Of a stretch of DNA of 64,000 nt, positions 1-9,300 are shown in pieces (within the stretch, counting starts at the first letter, position 1; each line of letters starts with the position of its first letter). The notes below the pieces were generated by a model. It was not told the DNA's origin and searched no databases. It saw nothing but the letters and a program-made list of their open reading frames with translations. Source of the DNA: an uncultured Vibrio sp. (GTDB lineage: Bacteria > Pseudomonadota > Gammaproteobacteria > Enterobacterales > Vibrionaceae); the NCBI RefSeq assembly GCF_963675395.1, contig NZ_OY776222.1, positions 1,054,001 through 1,118,000 of the forward strand, read 5' to 3'. The position numbers and the translations under genes were made by a program.

Positions 1-2
1 AT

Positions 3-644
3 GTTACTCCCAAAGGTGTATTGTCTGTCACAGCGCCTGTTTTGTTTGGCCAAAAATACATAGCTCCAATTCTGACTGAATATCTCCAGCACAACCCTGA
101 AGTAGAGGTACGGGCTACGTTCTATGATCGTGTTGGAAATCTACTAGACGAAGACTTGGATGTAGCAATCCGAATTGGGCATCTCAAAGACTCGAGCATG
201 TTTGCCGTTCAGGTCGGGAGTATCCAGCGGATTGTCTGTGGGTCGCCTGAATACTTGGACAAACATGGTACGCCGGAAAGCCCCGCAGACCTTCTAAACC
301 ACGAAATAATACTTGCATCCACAGTTGAGCCTTCAACAACTTGGCAGTTTGAATCATCCAAAGAGAAACTATCTGTGAAGGTTTTCCCTCGTCTGCATTG
401 CAACCAAAACGGAGTAGCTATTGAGGCAGCTAAGCAGGGGTTCGGCATTACACGTTTAATGTCTTACCAAGTTGGTGAGGAACTTCAAGCTGGAACTTTG
501 AAGCGAGTCTTACGCGAGTATGAATCAGAGCCACTTCCAGTAAGTATTCTTCATCTAGAAGGGCGACAGGCCAACGCCAAGGTCCGAGCATTTATTAATT
601 TGGCGGTCGAGCGTTTGAGGGGAAACCCTTTGATTAATCAGTAA
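3..644 (+). CDS. LysR-family transcriptional regulator, 5'-truncated by window edge
   Basis: The reading frame is already open at the left edge and only the C-terminal effector-binding domain is inside the window. The frame reads VTPKGVLSVTAPVLFG at its start, a typical beginning of a LysR substrate-binding domain, and continues with the RIGHLKDSSM and GSPEYLDKHGTPESPADLLNHE blocks usual for the CrgA/DsdC-like subgroup. The helix-turn-helix lies outside the window. The protein would bind DNA and a small-molecule effector; neither the target nor the effector can be deduced. Confidence 0.85.
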   Translation, partial: VTPKGVLSVTAPVLFGQKYIAPILTEYLQHNPEVEVRATFYDRVGNLLDEDLDVAIRIGHLKDSSMFAVQVGSIQRIVCGSPEYLDKHGTPESPADLLNHEIILASTVEPSTTWQFESSKEKLSVKVFPRLHCNQNGVAIEAAKQGFGITRLMSYQVGEELQAGTLKRVLREYESEPLPVSILHLEGRQANAKVRAFINLAVERLRGNPLINQ

Positions 645-1103
645 GTCCAATGATTGGATTCAGCTTTAGGAAGAAACCATAGAAACAAGCTGCAGGTTTG
701 AAATTCAAGGAATTTGGCAAAAGTCAGGTATTGCCTTAATTCTTCTTATTCGGGCAATGACAGGTTCGAAAACGTAGTGATTGATACCACCTTCACTCGA
801 GAGAAAAATGTCCAAGTAACAGGCTATGTTTGCAACTGAAACGCGCCATCCTAATGAACACCAAGTTAAGCGGCTTTCTATACCTGAAGCTATCCAAAAT
901 TTTCTGATTGAGTACAAACGCTGTCAAACTTTTGTCCATGGGAATTTCAGCACACCCTGATGCAACTTGAAATGACTATTCTGTAGAGAAACAGAGATTA
1001 TCTTTCTTCTGTAGAGAAACAGAGATTATCTTTCTTCTGGAGAATTCTGGATAAGTTCGTTACATTATTTTTTCATTCGGTATAAGGATTTACTCGAGTA
1101 TTT
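645..1103. other. Intergenic stretch with a 28-bp tandem duplication
   Basis: No convincing gene is seen here. A 70-codon frame on the minus strand (705-917) has no family resemblance or ribosome-binding site. The only clear structure is the tandem repeat at 981-1036, close to the AraC gene that starts at 1104. Confidence 0.5.
981..1036. repeat. Two perfect tandem copies of a 28-bp unit
   Basis: Positions 981-1008 and 1009-1036 are identical 28-mers starting CTGTAGAGAAAC, followed by a partial third start (CTGGAGAA). There is no spacer, so this is a slippage-type duplication rather than a CRISPR repeat. It ends 67 bp before the AraC-family start codon and could alter promoter spacing. Confidence 0.9.
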
Positions 1104-1880
1104 ATGAAGTTTTGCGACGAAACGTTGGCCCCTCCAATACTGGCATATGCACACAACTATTCTCATGGGGATGTAGAACCCCCTCATACTCATCAGTGCG
1201 CTCAGTTTCTACATGCTTTAAACGGTGTTATTCGAGTGGATACGCAATCAGAGTCATGGGTTGTGACAACCAATCAAGGACTCTGGATACCTGCTGGCAC
1301 CTCACATAGCCTTAGAATTACGGGGGACGTTCGAGTTCGTACGCTTTTTGTTGATCCTATGGCCAGAGCAGACCTTCCCAATACCTGTGTATTATCGAAA
1401 GTTTCGTCGTTGCTGACCAGTTTAATTGTTGAGGCCGTATCTCTACCTGATATTCGGATAGCAGGGACGCGAGAAGAACGAATATTTGAACTGTTACTTG
1501 ATGAATTACGTTTGCTAAACCCCATTGGTTTTTACCTCCCCAATCCAAGAACAGAGGCATTGGTCATGCTCTGCACAAACGTATCAGAGCGTCTTTCACA
1601 CCCATGGACAGCTTCAGATGCTGCCAAGTATTTGGGCCAAAGTGAAAGAACTGTTTCTCGTCGGTTTCAGCAAGAGCTAGGTCTTACGTTCACAGAATGG
1701 CTACGTCAGAAGCGATTACTACATGCGTCTGAACTTTTAGCCAGCGGGTGTAGTGTGTTAGATACTGCATTGGCGATTGGATATGACAGCCCTAGTGCAT
1801 TTAGCGCGATGTTTAAAAGTCGAACAGGGCTGTCTCCGAGGGAATATTGTCCGATGGTTAATCCATTAGAACACGATTAA
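1104..1880 (+). CDS. AraC-family transcriptional regulator with N-terminal cupin
   Basis: 258 residues. The N-terminal half carries a cupin-type effector pocket (HTHQCAQFLHALNGVIRV, then WVVTTNQGLWIPAGTSHSL at about residues 51-69). The C-terminal about 100 residues hold two helix-turn-helices (SDAAKYLGQSERTVSRRFQQELG and LDTALAIGYDSPSAFSAMFKSRTGLSPREY), the classic AraC signature. It is expected to be a cytoplasmic one-component regulator. Its stop codon overlaps the end of the leuA remnant on the other strand, so the natural target may have been lost with the neighbouring erosion. Effector unknown. Confidence 0.88.
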   Translation: MKFCDETLAPPILAYAHNYSHGDVEPPHTHQCAQFLHALNGVIRVDTQSESWVVTTNQGLWIPAGTSHSLRITGDVRVRTLFVDPMARADLPNTCVLSKVSSLLTSLIVEAVSLPDIRIAGTREERIFELLLDELRLLNPIGFYLPNPRTEALVMLCTNVSERLSHPWTASDAAKYLGQSERTVSRRFQQELGLTFTEWLRQKRLLHASELLASGCSVLDTALAIGYDSPSAFSAMFKSRTGLSPREYCPMVNPLEHD

Positions 1881-2215
1881 AGCGCTAAGTTAGTCTGTAG
1901 TAAATTAGAGTAGGCATTCAACAGTGCTTGAAGAGACGCTTTTGTTGCATCTTCTTCAATTGCGACACCAAAAAAGCTCGGGTTAGAAATCGTAGACTGT
2001 AGCTGCACATAACAGGCCGCTTTGCTTTGGGTTCGTGAACCGAGTGTATGCTCGTGATAGTCAACGATATTCACCTGCAAACCATATTGTTCCATTAACC
2101 CTTTTAGCAACGCAGACATTAGACCATTCCCAGAACCAACACATTTTATCATTTTGTTGTTGTGATGAATTTTGGCTTCAATTTTTTGGCCAAGCTCTGT
2201 TGTTTGGCTGTGCAT
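1877..2215 (-). pseudogene. Remnant of 2-isopropylmalate synthase (C-terminal regulatory domain only)
   Basis: About 105 residues match the LeuA allosteric/dimerisation domain: [49 protein letters not shown] and FFGVAIEEDATKASLQALLNAY. The whole catalytic TIM barrel (roughly 400 residues) is missing. The frame runs into the accD remnant at about 2209, so this is a deletion product and not a short gene. The family likeness is to the larger, fungal-like alpha-IPM synthases with the GNGLMSAL motif. It should be non-functional as an enzyme; expression is unlikely because its promoter is gone. Confidence 0.82.
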
Positions 2216-2703
2216 TCGAGTTTTCTTTTATGGCAGGTTCGATGGGGTCAGTTGTAGGTGCTCGTTTCGTTCAGGCAGTTGAAGCTGCTATTGATGCAAA
2301 TTGTGGATTAGTTTGCTTTTCTGCCAGTGGTGGCGCTCGTATGCAAGAATCTCTGATGTCGTTAATGCAAATGTCAAAAACGAGCGCTGCGTTAAATCGT
2401 TTATCCAGTCGAGGCTTGCCTTATATTTCTGTACTAACAGACCAAACATTGGGTGGCGTCTCGGCGAGTCTTGCCATGTTAGGGGATATTAACATTGGCG
2501 AGCCGAGGGCAATTATCGGCTTTGCTGGACGTCGCGTTATTGAACAAACCGTTCGAGAGAAATTACCCGAGGACTTTCAGCGGAGTGAGTTTCTCTTAGA
2601 GCATGGCGCGATAGACATGATTGTGGATAGGCGTGAGATGCGCAAACGAGTTGGTGGGCTAATAGCTAAAATGACAAATACAACTATTCCGTTAGGTGTA
2701 TAG
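2209..2703 (+). pseudogene. Remnant of acetyl-CoA carboxylase carboxyltransferase beta subunit (accD-like), C-terminal half
   Basis: From [16 protein letters not shown] to the stop codon about 165 residues are AccD-like, including [19 protein letters not shown], the [17 protein letters not shown] oxyanion region and [14 protein letters not shown]. The N-terminal zinc ribbon and about 130 residues are missing; upstream codons belong to the antisense of the leuA remnant. In E. coli AccD the residue after T in TDPTMGG is Met203; here it is Leu, the same change that lowers andrimid sensitivity in AdmT/AccD. The copy is presumably an extra, diverged accD. Loss of the 5' half argues that it is inactive. 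Confidence 0.82.
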
Positions 2704-2881
2704 CTTATAGGTTCTGTAACGAAACGAGCTAGCTAACTGAATCTATGACATGATCAGGAAGACCATCGTTAGGCTTGGTTAGATGGCCAACGTTGGTGTT
2801 GTTGATGTATACAGGTAACCTGATCATCGCTACACAATAGCCAGCAATGCTATTGCTGGCTATCAATTTTGTTAATAGTAA

Positions 2882-4585
2882 TTACATATTGGCATGAAGA
2901 TAGGTACGATAACCGCCTATAAGATTGCGAGCTTTGTAGCCATTGTTAACTAACTGACGATAAGCAACGTTACCACGTAACCCAACTTGACAGTAAATCA
3001 CAATCTCTTTGTCTTTTGGTAGCTCGTCCATTCGGTGACGTAATTGATCGACAGGGATGTTGATTGCACCTTCAAGATATCCTACCGACTCAAGTTCACC
3101 TGGGTTACGTACATCGAGTAACACTTGGTCATCAGTCAGTGAATCCATTTCATCATAGTGAATTGCTGTAGCATCACCTTTAATGATGTTGTTGGCGACA
3201 AACGCAGCCTGGTTGATGACGTCTTTTGCACTTCCGTAAGGAGGCGCGTAAGTCAACTCCAGATGTTGCAGTTGTTCGACCGTCATGCCAGCTCGTTGAG
3301 CCACGGCCATAACGTCGATACGTTTATCAATACCGTCTTTACCGACTGCTTGAGCACCTAAAATCTTGCCCGATGTTGGATCAAACAACATTTTAAATGA
3401 AACGACTTCTGCACCAGGGTAGTAACTCGCGTGGCTTGCTGTATGGACGTAGACTTTTTCATAGTCAATACCAGCACGATTTAGCTGTTTCTCATTTTTA
3501 CCTGTTGAAGCAACTGCCAGATCGAAGATCTTACAAATTGCCGTCCCCTGTGTACCTTGGTAAGTCTCACTGCGACCTAACATGTTATCTGCAGCCATGC
3601 GGCCTTGACGGTTTGCAGGGCCAGCTAGCGGCACCAATGTTGGCTCGCCAGTGACAAAATCTTTTTCTTCTACTGCATCACCAACTGCATAAATCGACGG
3701 ATCGCTGGTTTGCATGTATTCATTGGTAGAGATACCACCTAGGGCACCGATTTCTAAGCCAGCTTCTTGGGCAAGCTTGGTTTCAGGACGAACACCAATC
3801 GCCATGATGAGAATGTCAGTCGTTAACTTCTCACCATTATTAAGTGTTAGCTCCAGTTCACCTTCTAAGTGTTGGTGCTTTTCACTTTCACCGGAGTCAA
3901 AGCTGGCAACATGTTCGTTAGGTACGAACTGGACGGACTCAAGTGCAACGCCAAGTTTAAGGTCGATGCCTTTACTGCGGATCTCCGCGTGAGCAAATCC
4001 TGCCATTTCGCGGTCGACAGGCGTCATGACCTGATCAGCCATCTCGATAAGCGTGGTTTTGATGCCTAACTGGTGGAATGCTTCCATCATCTCTAAACCA
4101 ATGAAGCCACCACCTACAACGGTCGCATGTTCAGGTTTGTTCATTTGGATCGTCTCAATGATTCGATCCATGTCTGGGATATTGCGTAGAGAATGAGTAA
4201 GAGGGTTATCGAGTCCAGGAATTGGCGGAACGATTGGTCCTGCGCCCGGGCTAAGCAGTAAGAAGTCGTAAGACTCTGCGTACTCTGAGCCATCAAGAAG
4301 ATTCTTTACGATAACCGTCTTGTCCTGGCGGTTTACCGAGACCACTTCATTCATGACGCGAACATCAACATTAAAGCGTGCTAAGAAACTATCTGGCGTT
4401 TGTAGTAAGAGTTTGCTGCGTTCTTCGATATCGCCACCAATGTGGTAGGGCAGGCCACAGTTCGCAAATGAAACGAATGGACCACGCTCAAACATGATAA
4501 TCTCTGCGTCTTCACTTAGACGACGAGCTCGCGCTGCTGCAGATGCGCCACCAGCGACACCACCGACGATTAAAATCTTAGTCAT
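2882..4585 (-). CDS. CoA-disulfide/persulfide reductase with C-terminal rhodanese domain
   Basis: 567 residues from the ATG at 4585, preferred over an upstream TTG because GGAG lies 7 nt before it. Order of domains: FAD-binding GGVAGGASAAARARR at the N-terminus, the single redox cysteine in SFANCGLPY (about residue 43), NADH-binding VVGGGFIGLEMMEAF, the dimerisation domain, and a rhodanese domain in the last about 100 residues with catalytic Cys in YCQVGLRG. This CoADR-RHD architecture reduces CoA disulfide, CoA persulfide or polysulfide with NAD(P)H. It lies in an operon with a DUF2892 membrane protein, divergent from a persulfide-sensor ArsR, which fits a role in reactive sulfur handling in the cytoplasm. 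Confidence 0.9.
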   Translation of the reverse strand: MTKILIVGGVAGGASAAARARRLSEDAEIIMFERGPFVSFANCGLPYHIGGDIEERSKLLLQTPDSFLARFNVDVRVMNEVVSVNRQDKTVIVKNLLDGSEYAESYDFLLLSPGAGPIVPPIPGLDNPLTHSLRNIPDMDRIIETIQMNKPEHATVVGGGFIGLEMMEAFHQLGIKTTLIEMADQVMTPVDREMAGFAHAEIRSKGIDLKLGVALESVQFVPNEHVASFDSGESEKHQHLEGELELTLNNGEKLTTDILIMAIGVRPETKLAQEAGLEIGALGGISTNEYMQTSDPSIYAVGDAVEEKDFVTGEPTLVPLAGPANRQGRMAADNMLGRSETYQGTQGTAICKIFDLAVASTGKNEKQLNRAGIDYEKVYVHTASHASYYPGAEVVSFKMLFDPTSGKILGAQAVGKDGIDKRIDVMAVAQRAGMTVEQLQHLELTYAPPYGSAKDVINQAAFVANNIIKGDATAIHYDEMDSLTDDQVLLDVRNPGELESVGYLEGAINIPVDQLRHRMDELPKDKEIVIYCQVGLRGNVAYRQLVNNGYKARNLIGGYRTYLHANM

Positions 4586-4647
4586 TATTAACTCCAAGTT
4601 TTAGGATGAGCTGACATACATTGTAGTGCCAGCTCGAATCATCTAGG

Positions 4648-4833
4648 TTATCTAAAACCTAATTTTTTTAAAAAATAAGCGGCAGGACAAATTCCGGTAT
4701 ACGCACTCTGAATTAGGTTAGCGCCAATAAACACAGTGAACCAAATGAAGTTACTGTGGACGAATACGGTGAGCAATACGGAAACTAAAATCATAGTACC
4801 AGCAAATACTCTTACAGCATTTTCTAACGTCAT
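4648..4833 (-). CDS. DUF2892 / YgaP-type small inner-membrane protein
   Basis: 61 residues with two hydrophobic segments and the CPAAYFLKKLG ending typical of the membrane tail of YgaP-type rhodaneses (DUF2892). It is 62 bp upstream of the CoADR-rhodanese gene on the same strand and is preceded by GGAGAAG. In other bacteria this membrane segment is fused to a rhodanese; here the two parts are separate genes. It probably anchors or feeds sulfane sulfur to the rhodanese, which is inference. Confidence 0.8.
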   Translation of the reverse strand: MTLENAVRVFAGTMILVSVLLTVFVHSNFIWFTVFIGANLIQSAYTGICPAAYFLKKLGFR

Positions 4834-4896
4834 AACTCTTCTCCTTAAAACTGTTCAACTGAAACAGTCGTCCTTTAATAATGTCACTATAATTAC

Positions 4897-4989
4897 CTAA
4901 ATTAGAAATGTCTAATGTTAATTTGACTAAATTCATTAAATCTAATTTAGTGTTGACTAAACACTGTTGTTTAGTAATATCTAATTTAG
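4897..4989. promoter_or_regulatory. Operator cluster between the CoADR operon and arsR-type gene
   Basis: The 177-bp divergent intergenic region holds three copies of the near-palindrome CTAAWTTAG at 4897-4905, 4942-4950 and 4981-4989, plus a 7-6-7 inverted repeat ACTAAAC/GTTTAGT at 4956-4975. The last copy is 21 bp before the start codon of the regulator at 5011. Repeated AT-rich dyads of this kind are typical of BigR/SqrR-like repressors and suggest autoregulation and shared control of both directions. Confidence 0.6.
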
Positions 4990-5010
4990 TTGTTAATGTA
5001 GAGGTGAGTC

Positions 5011-5328
5011 ATGAGCTATACAGCAATGGACGTAGCGGCGATGAAAGGCAGCGCAAATGAAGCCGCAGATCTACTTAAAGTGATGGCGCATCCGGAAAGA
5101 TTGATGGTCTTGTGCCAGTTAACCCAAGGTGAGGTTGGTGTTGGGGAGTTGCAAAAACAATCATTCCTCAGTCAGTCCGCCTTCTCGCAACATTTAACGG
5201 TGTTGCGTAAACACAATTTAATCAGTGCTCGGAAGTCGTCACAACAGGTATTTTACTCGTTGTCTGAACCGAGAGTTGAGTCATTAATTAAAGCACTGCA
5301 TGGTGTATTTTGTAATCAAGAAATCTAA
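5011..5328 (+). CDS. ArsR-family repressor, probable persulfide sensor (BigR/SqrR/YgaV-like)
   Basis: 105 residues with a winged helix-turn-helix (LSQSAFSQHLTVLRKHNLISARKS). Two cysteines, Cys35 (MVLCQL) and Cys101 (GVFCNQ), are 66 residues apart, the same spacing as the sensing pair Cys41/Cys107 of SqrR. These form a tetrasulfide or disulfide when persulfides accumulate. There are no metal-binding CxC motifs of ArsR/SmtB type. The neighbours on both sides are sulfur genes, which supports the assignment. GTG AGTC upstream gives GAGGTG as the ribosome-binding site. Confidence 0.88.
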   Translation: MSYTAMDVAAMKGSANEAADLLKVMAHPERLMVLCQLTQGEVGVGELQKQSFLSQSAFSQHLTVLRKHNLISARKSSQQVFYSLSEPRVESLIKALHGVFCNQEI

Positions 5329-5391
5329 CCGCCGTGCAGTGATTAACTGTCTATAAATCAAAATGTTTTTTAATATCTATAGAGGTAAATA

Positions 5392-5811
5392 ATGTTAGAC
5401 GTCATTCCATGGGAATCGTTGTTTGGTGGCATGTTATTGGGAATTTCTGCCACGGTTTTGTTGTTAGTTAACGGTAAAATTGCCGGTATCAGTGGAATTA
5501 TGAATGGCATTATGTCACCGAAAAAAGGGGATTATTCATGGCGACTTCTGTTTGCAGTCGGCATGATCGTCGGTGGCTTTGTGAGTGTTTTATTACTCGG
5601 CGTAGCCGTGCCTAACACAGCAAACCTTTCGATAGGTTTGGTATTAGCGGCAGGCTTACTTGTTGGTATTGGAACCAGACTAGGTAACGGATGTACCAGT
5701 GGCCATGGCATTTGTGGCATGGGGCGTTTGTCTAAGCGCTCTATCGTTGCAACCTGTGTATTTATGGTCGTTGCCGGATTGACCGTTTTTGTTCGCCTTC
5801 ACCTAGTTTAA
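5392..5811 (+). CDS. YeeE/YedE (DUF395) sulfur transporter, first half
   Basis: 139 residues, hydrophobic, with four predicted membrane segments and the family motif GNGCTSGHGICGMGRLSKRS, whose cysteines relay thiosulfate or sulfane sulfur in TsuA-type channels. It is the first of two half-size genes corresponding to PmpA/PmpB-like pairs. GAGGT lies 8 nt before the start. It follows the ArsR gene by 63 bp. Confidence 0.87.
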   Translation: MLDVIPWESLFGGMLLGISATVLLLVNGKIAGISGIMNGIMSPKKGDYSWRLLFAVGMIVGGFVSVLLLGVAVPNTANLSIGLVLAAGLLVGIGTRLGNGCTSGHGICGMGRLSKRSIVATCVFMVVAGLTVFVRLHLV

Positions 5812-5821
5812 GAGAGATTCC

Positions 5822-6277
5822 ATGAACAAGACTATTTTTCGACTTACTGCGCTTGTGAGCGGTGTTTTATTTGGTATGGGTATGGCCATTTCTGGCATGA
5901 TTGATCCCGCGAAAGTTATTGGATTTTTGAATATTTCTGGAAATTGGGACCCAAGTTTGGCTTTTGTGATGGGCGGCGCACTGGCAGTGTTTATGCCAAG
6001 CTATTTTTTACTTATCAAGCCGAGAAAACAATCAGTTAGTGGTGCAGAAATGTGTACACCGACAAACACAAAGATCGATGCTCGATTATTATCTGGTGCC
6101 GCGATTTTTGGCTTAGGCTGGGGATTGGCTGGCATTTGTCCGGGTCCTGCCGTGGCGAGTTTGGCATTAGGTAACGTCAGTATTATTTTGTTCTTTGTTG
6201 CGATGCTGGCAGGCTCAATGTTTGCGAAATTGGTCATCAATGCTCGCGAAGAGAAGATGAAAACAGCCAAAGCATAA
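5822..6277 (+). CDS. YeeE/YedE (DUF6691-type) sulfur transporter, second half
   Basis: 151 residues, starting 10 bp after the previous half. It has four membrane segments, the GISGMIDPAKVIGFLN-like block near the N-terminus and LAGICPGPAVASL near residue 105, where the Cys-Pro is the conserved sulfur-relay position. Together with the upstream gene it should make one inner-membrane sulfur-species permease. Direction of transport and substrate cannot be read from sequence. Confidence 0.87.
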   Translation: MNKTIFRLTALVSGVLFGMGMAISGMIDPAKVIGFLNISGNWDPSLAFVMGGALAVFMPSYFLLIKPRKQSVSGAEMCTPTNTKIDARLLSGAAIFGLGWGLAGICPGPAVASLALGNVSIILFFVAMLAGSMFAKLVINAREEKMKTAKA

Positions 6278-6306
6278 ATTATGTAATCTAAATTGGAGGG
6301 AAAAGG

Positions 6307-9300
6307 ATGCCCGGAAATAAAAAGCGAAGCTTTGTTCAGTCTGTAATGAACAGCTTTTTCCCTCCGATCATGATCCTACTGGCCTTTATGGTCGGCGCGG
6401 CGGCGTTGTGGCTCACGCCAAAGGAAGAAGATCCTCAGATTGTGGTACCCATGGCCGACGTTTTGGTATCCGCGCCGGGGTTGAGTGCTTCACAAGTCGA
6501 AAATCAAATCACCGAACCGTTAGAGAAGCTTGTCAGCCAGATCGATGGTGTGGAATACGTTTATTCCTCGTCGATGGAAGGGGCCGCGCAAGTCATAGTT
6601 CGTTTTTATGTGGGTGAAAATCGCGAAGACGCGTTAGTTAAGCTCTACAACAAACTTTACTCCAATCAAGATAAAGTCCCATCGTCTGTAGCCAGTTGGT
6701 TAGTCAAGCCAGTCGAAATCGATGACGTGCCTATCGTCGTTGCAGCGCTTTATTCGACGGACCCTTCGACGCTCGATCGTCATCAATTAAGAAGAATCGC
6801 AGATCAAGCGACTTTGGGCATTAAATCACTTGATGCGACCAACAAAGTCGAAGTCATTGGCGGAGAACCAAGAAAAGTTCAGATTGAACTTGATACTGTC
6901 GCGATGGCGAACTTTAAAGTCACTATCGACGATCTTGAACAGGCAATCCAATACAGTAATGCGAAAACCCAGGGTAAAAATATCCAGGTTAGCGGACGTA
7001 ATTTCACTTTAGAATCCGGGCAGTTCCTCACCAGTGCGAAGGACGTTGGTGATCTCGTGATCGCGGTGCTCAATGGTAAGCCAGTGTATCTAAAAGATGT
7101 GGCAAGAATCTACGATGGAGCAGGTGAGGCAACGTCAGATACTTGGTACAGAGACAAACATAGCGATCAAGCCCTCCCTGCCGTCTTTATTTCGGTCGCC
7201 AAGCAAAAAGGTTCCAATGCGGTTCATGTAGCACAAGCGGTGAATGACAAATTAGCTCAGCTTGAATCTGATCAGTTCCCACCCCAAGTTAAGGTCGCGA
7301 TCATTCGTGACTACGGCGAAACCGCGAATGCCAAAGTGAATAACTTGGTTTCCAGTCTCGGCGTTTCCATTCTGACCGTTGTGGTTTTTGTCGGCCTGTT
7401 CCTTGACTGGCGAAGTGCATTAGTTGTCGGCATTGCGATTCCAATCAGTTACGGCGCAGCACTGGGGATGGACTTGCTTTTTGGTTACTCCATAAACCGC
7501 GTGACGTTGTTCGCGTTGATCTTAGCGCTTGGTTTGATCGTTGACGATCCAATCGCCAGTATCGACAACATCGAACGTTACTTGAAACGTAAAGATTTAG
7601 GCCGTACTAAAGCGATTGTGCTGGCGATGGCAGAAATTCGTAGCGCGTTATTGATGTCTACAGTGGCGATTGTCATTGTGTTTACACCAATGTTTTTTAT
7701 CACCGGCATGATGGGTCCCTACATGGCACCGCTCGCGTTCAACGTGCCAATTAGTGTGATGTTCAGTACCGTTGTCGCCTTTATGATCACGCCTTGGTTG
7801 GCGAAGAAAATACTTACTGGCGCTCAGGACAGCGGTCATTATGATATCCAATCGTCAACCATGTATCGTTTGTACCGTGGAGTGCTGATCCCGTTATTGG
7901 AAAGTCGTAAAAAAGCCTGGGCTTTCCTCGGGTTAGTCGCAATTTTGTTTGCACTCGCCGCGTTGTTGCCTGCATTACGTTTGGTGCCACTCAAACTGCT
8001 GCCATACGACAACAAAAATGAATTCCAGCTAGTGTTAAACCTGCCAGAGACGTCAAGCTTTGTAGATAGTTCCAATGCGTTATCCAGTTTTGCTGACTAC
8101 CTGATGACAGTTCCGGAAGTAACCAGTGTGTCTGGTTTTGCAGGGACCGCTTCACCAATGGATTTTAACGGTATGGTGCGCCACTACTTTTTGCGCAGTG
8201 AGCCATACCAAGGTGAATTACGCATTGTATTGGCAGCGAAAAAACATCGTTCAATGCAATCTCATGAAATTGTCACTAGGTTACGAAGTGATTTAGAACA
8301 GATAGCAAAACGCTTTAACGCAAACATTCAATTAGTAGAGGTACCGCCAGGTCCTCCGGTTATCTCGACCATTACGGCTGAAGTTTACGGCGACGAAACC
8401 ACCTCTTATGAGGAGTTGATGCTTCAGGCAGACAAAGTAGCGGATCGCTTGCGCAAGGAGCAATTGGTATCTGAGGTTGATACGAGTGTACAAGGCGATT
8501 TAGAAACATGGCAATTTGTGGTTGATCAGGAAAAAGCCGCACTGTCCGGGGTCTCAGTAGCGGAGGTGAATAACACGTTGATCACCGCAGCGAATGCCAA
8601 AACCCTTGGCTATATTGCTGATCGCAGGGAGTTGAACCCGCTACCGATTGAAGTTCAACTGCGTCGTGAAGACCGAGACGATTTAAACCGATTAGAACAA
8701 CTGTATGTTCGCGGCAGACCGGGCATTGCAAAAATGGAAATGGGCGGTGCCGTTGTGGATGCCCCTCAACCCATTGTTCAGCTCTCAGAAATTGGTCAAT
8801 TTGTTAAGCGCGCGGCAGATAAACCGATATTCCATAAAAACCTTAATCCGGTCGTTTATGTGTATGCAGAGGTAGTAGGGCGCGTGCCTGGTGAGATCAT
8901 CGCTGACGTCATAGCGGATCAAGATACTGATCATATAAGTGATGCAAATGTTCACTGGCAGGATCGCACTTACTTAAACAATGGTGCTGGCGTTGCTTGG
9001 AGTGTTCCGGAGAATATTACTGTTGTCTGGAGTGGTGAAGGTGAATGGAAGATTACGGTGGATGTATTCCGCGACCTTGGTATTGCTTATGGTGCTGCGT
9101 TATTAGGCGTATTCGTGGTTATGTTGATTCAGACGGGTTTGCCTGCTGTATCTGGGATCATCATGTTGGCCATTCCTTTGACGGTTATCGGTATCATGCC
9201 AGGCTTCTGGATATTGAATGTCTTAAGCAACGACATTGGCAACTACCCGAATCCTGCATTGTTTACTGCAACCGCGATGATCGGGATGATCGCACTAGCG

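Noticed and set aside
705..917. 70-codon frame on the minus strand
   Set aside because: No ribosome-binding site, no family resemblance, in an AT-rich gap.
981..1036. Possible CRISPR repeats
   Set aside because: The two copies are directly adjacent with no spacer, only two units, and no cas gene is present.
2035..2208. Upstream extension of the accD frame
   Set aside because: These codons are the antisense of the leuA regulatory domain; AccD-like sequence starts only at AFEF.
4586..4597. TTG start of the CoADR gene
   Set aside because: The GGAG inside this stretch is the ribosome-binding site for the ATG at 4585.
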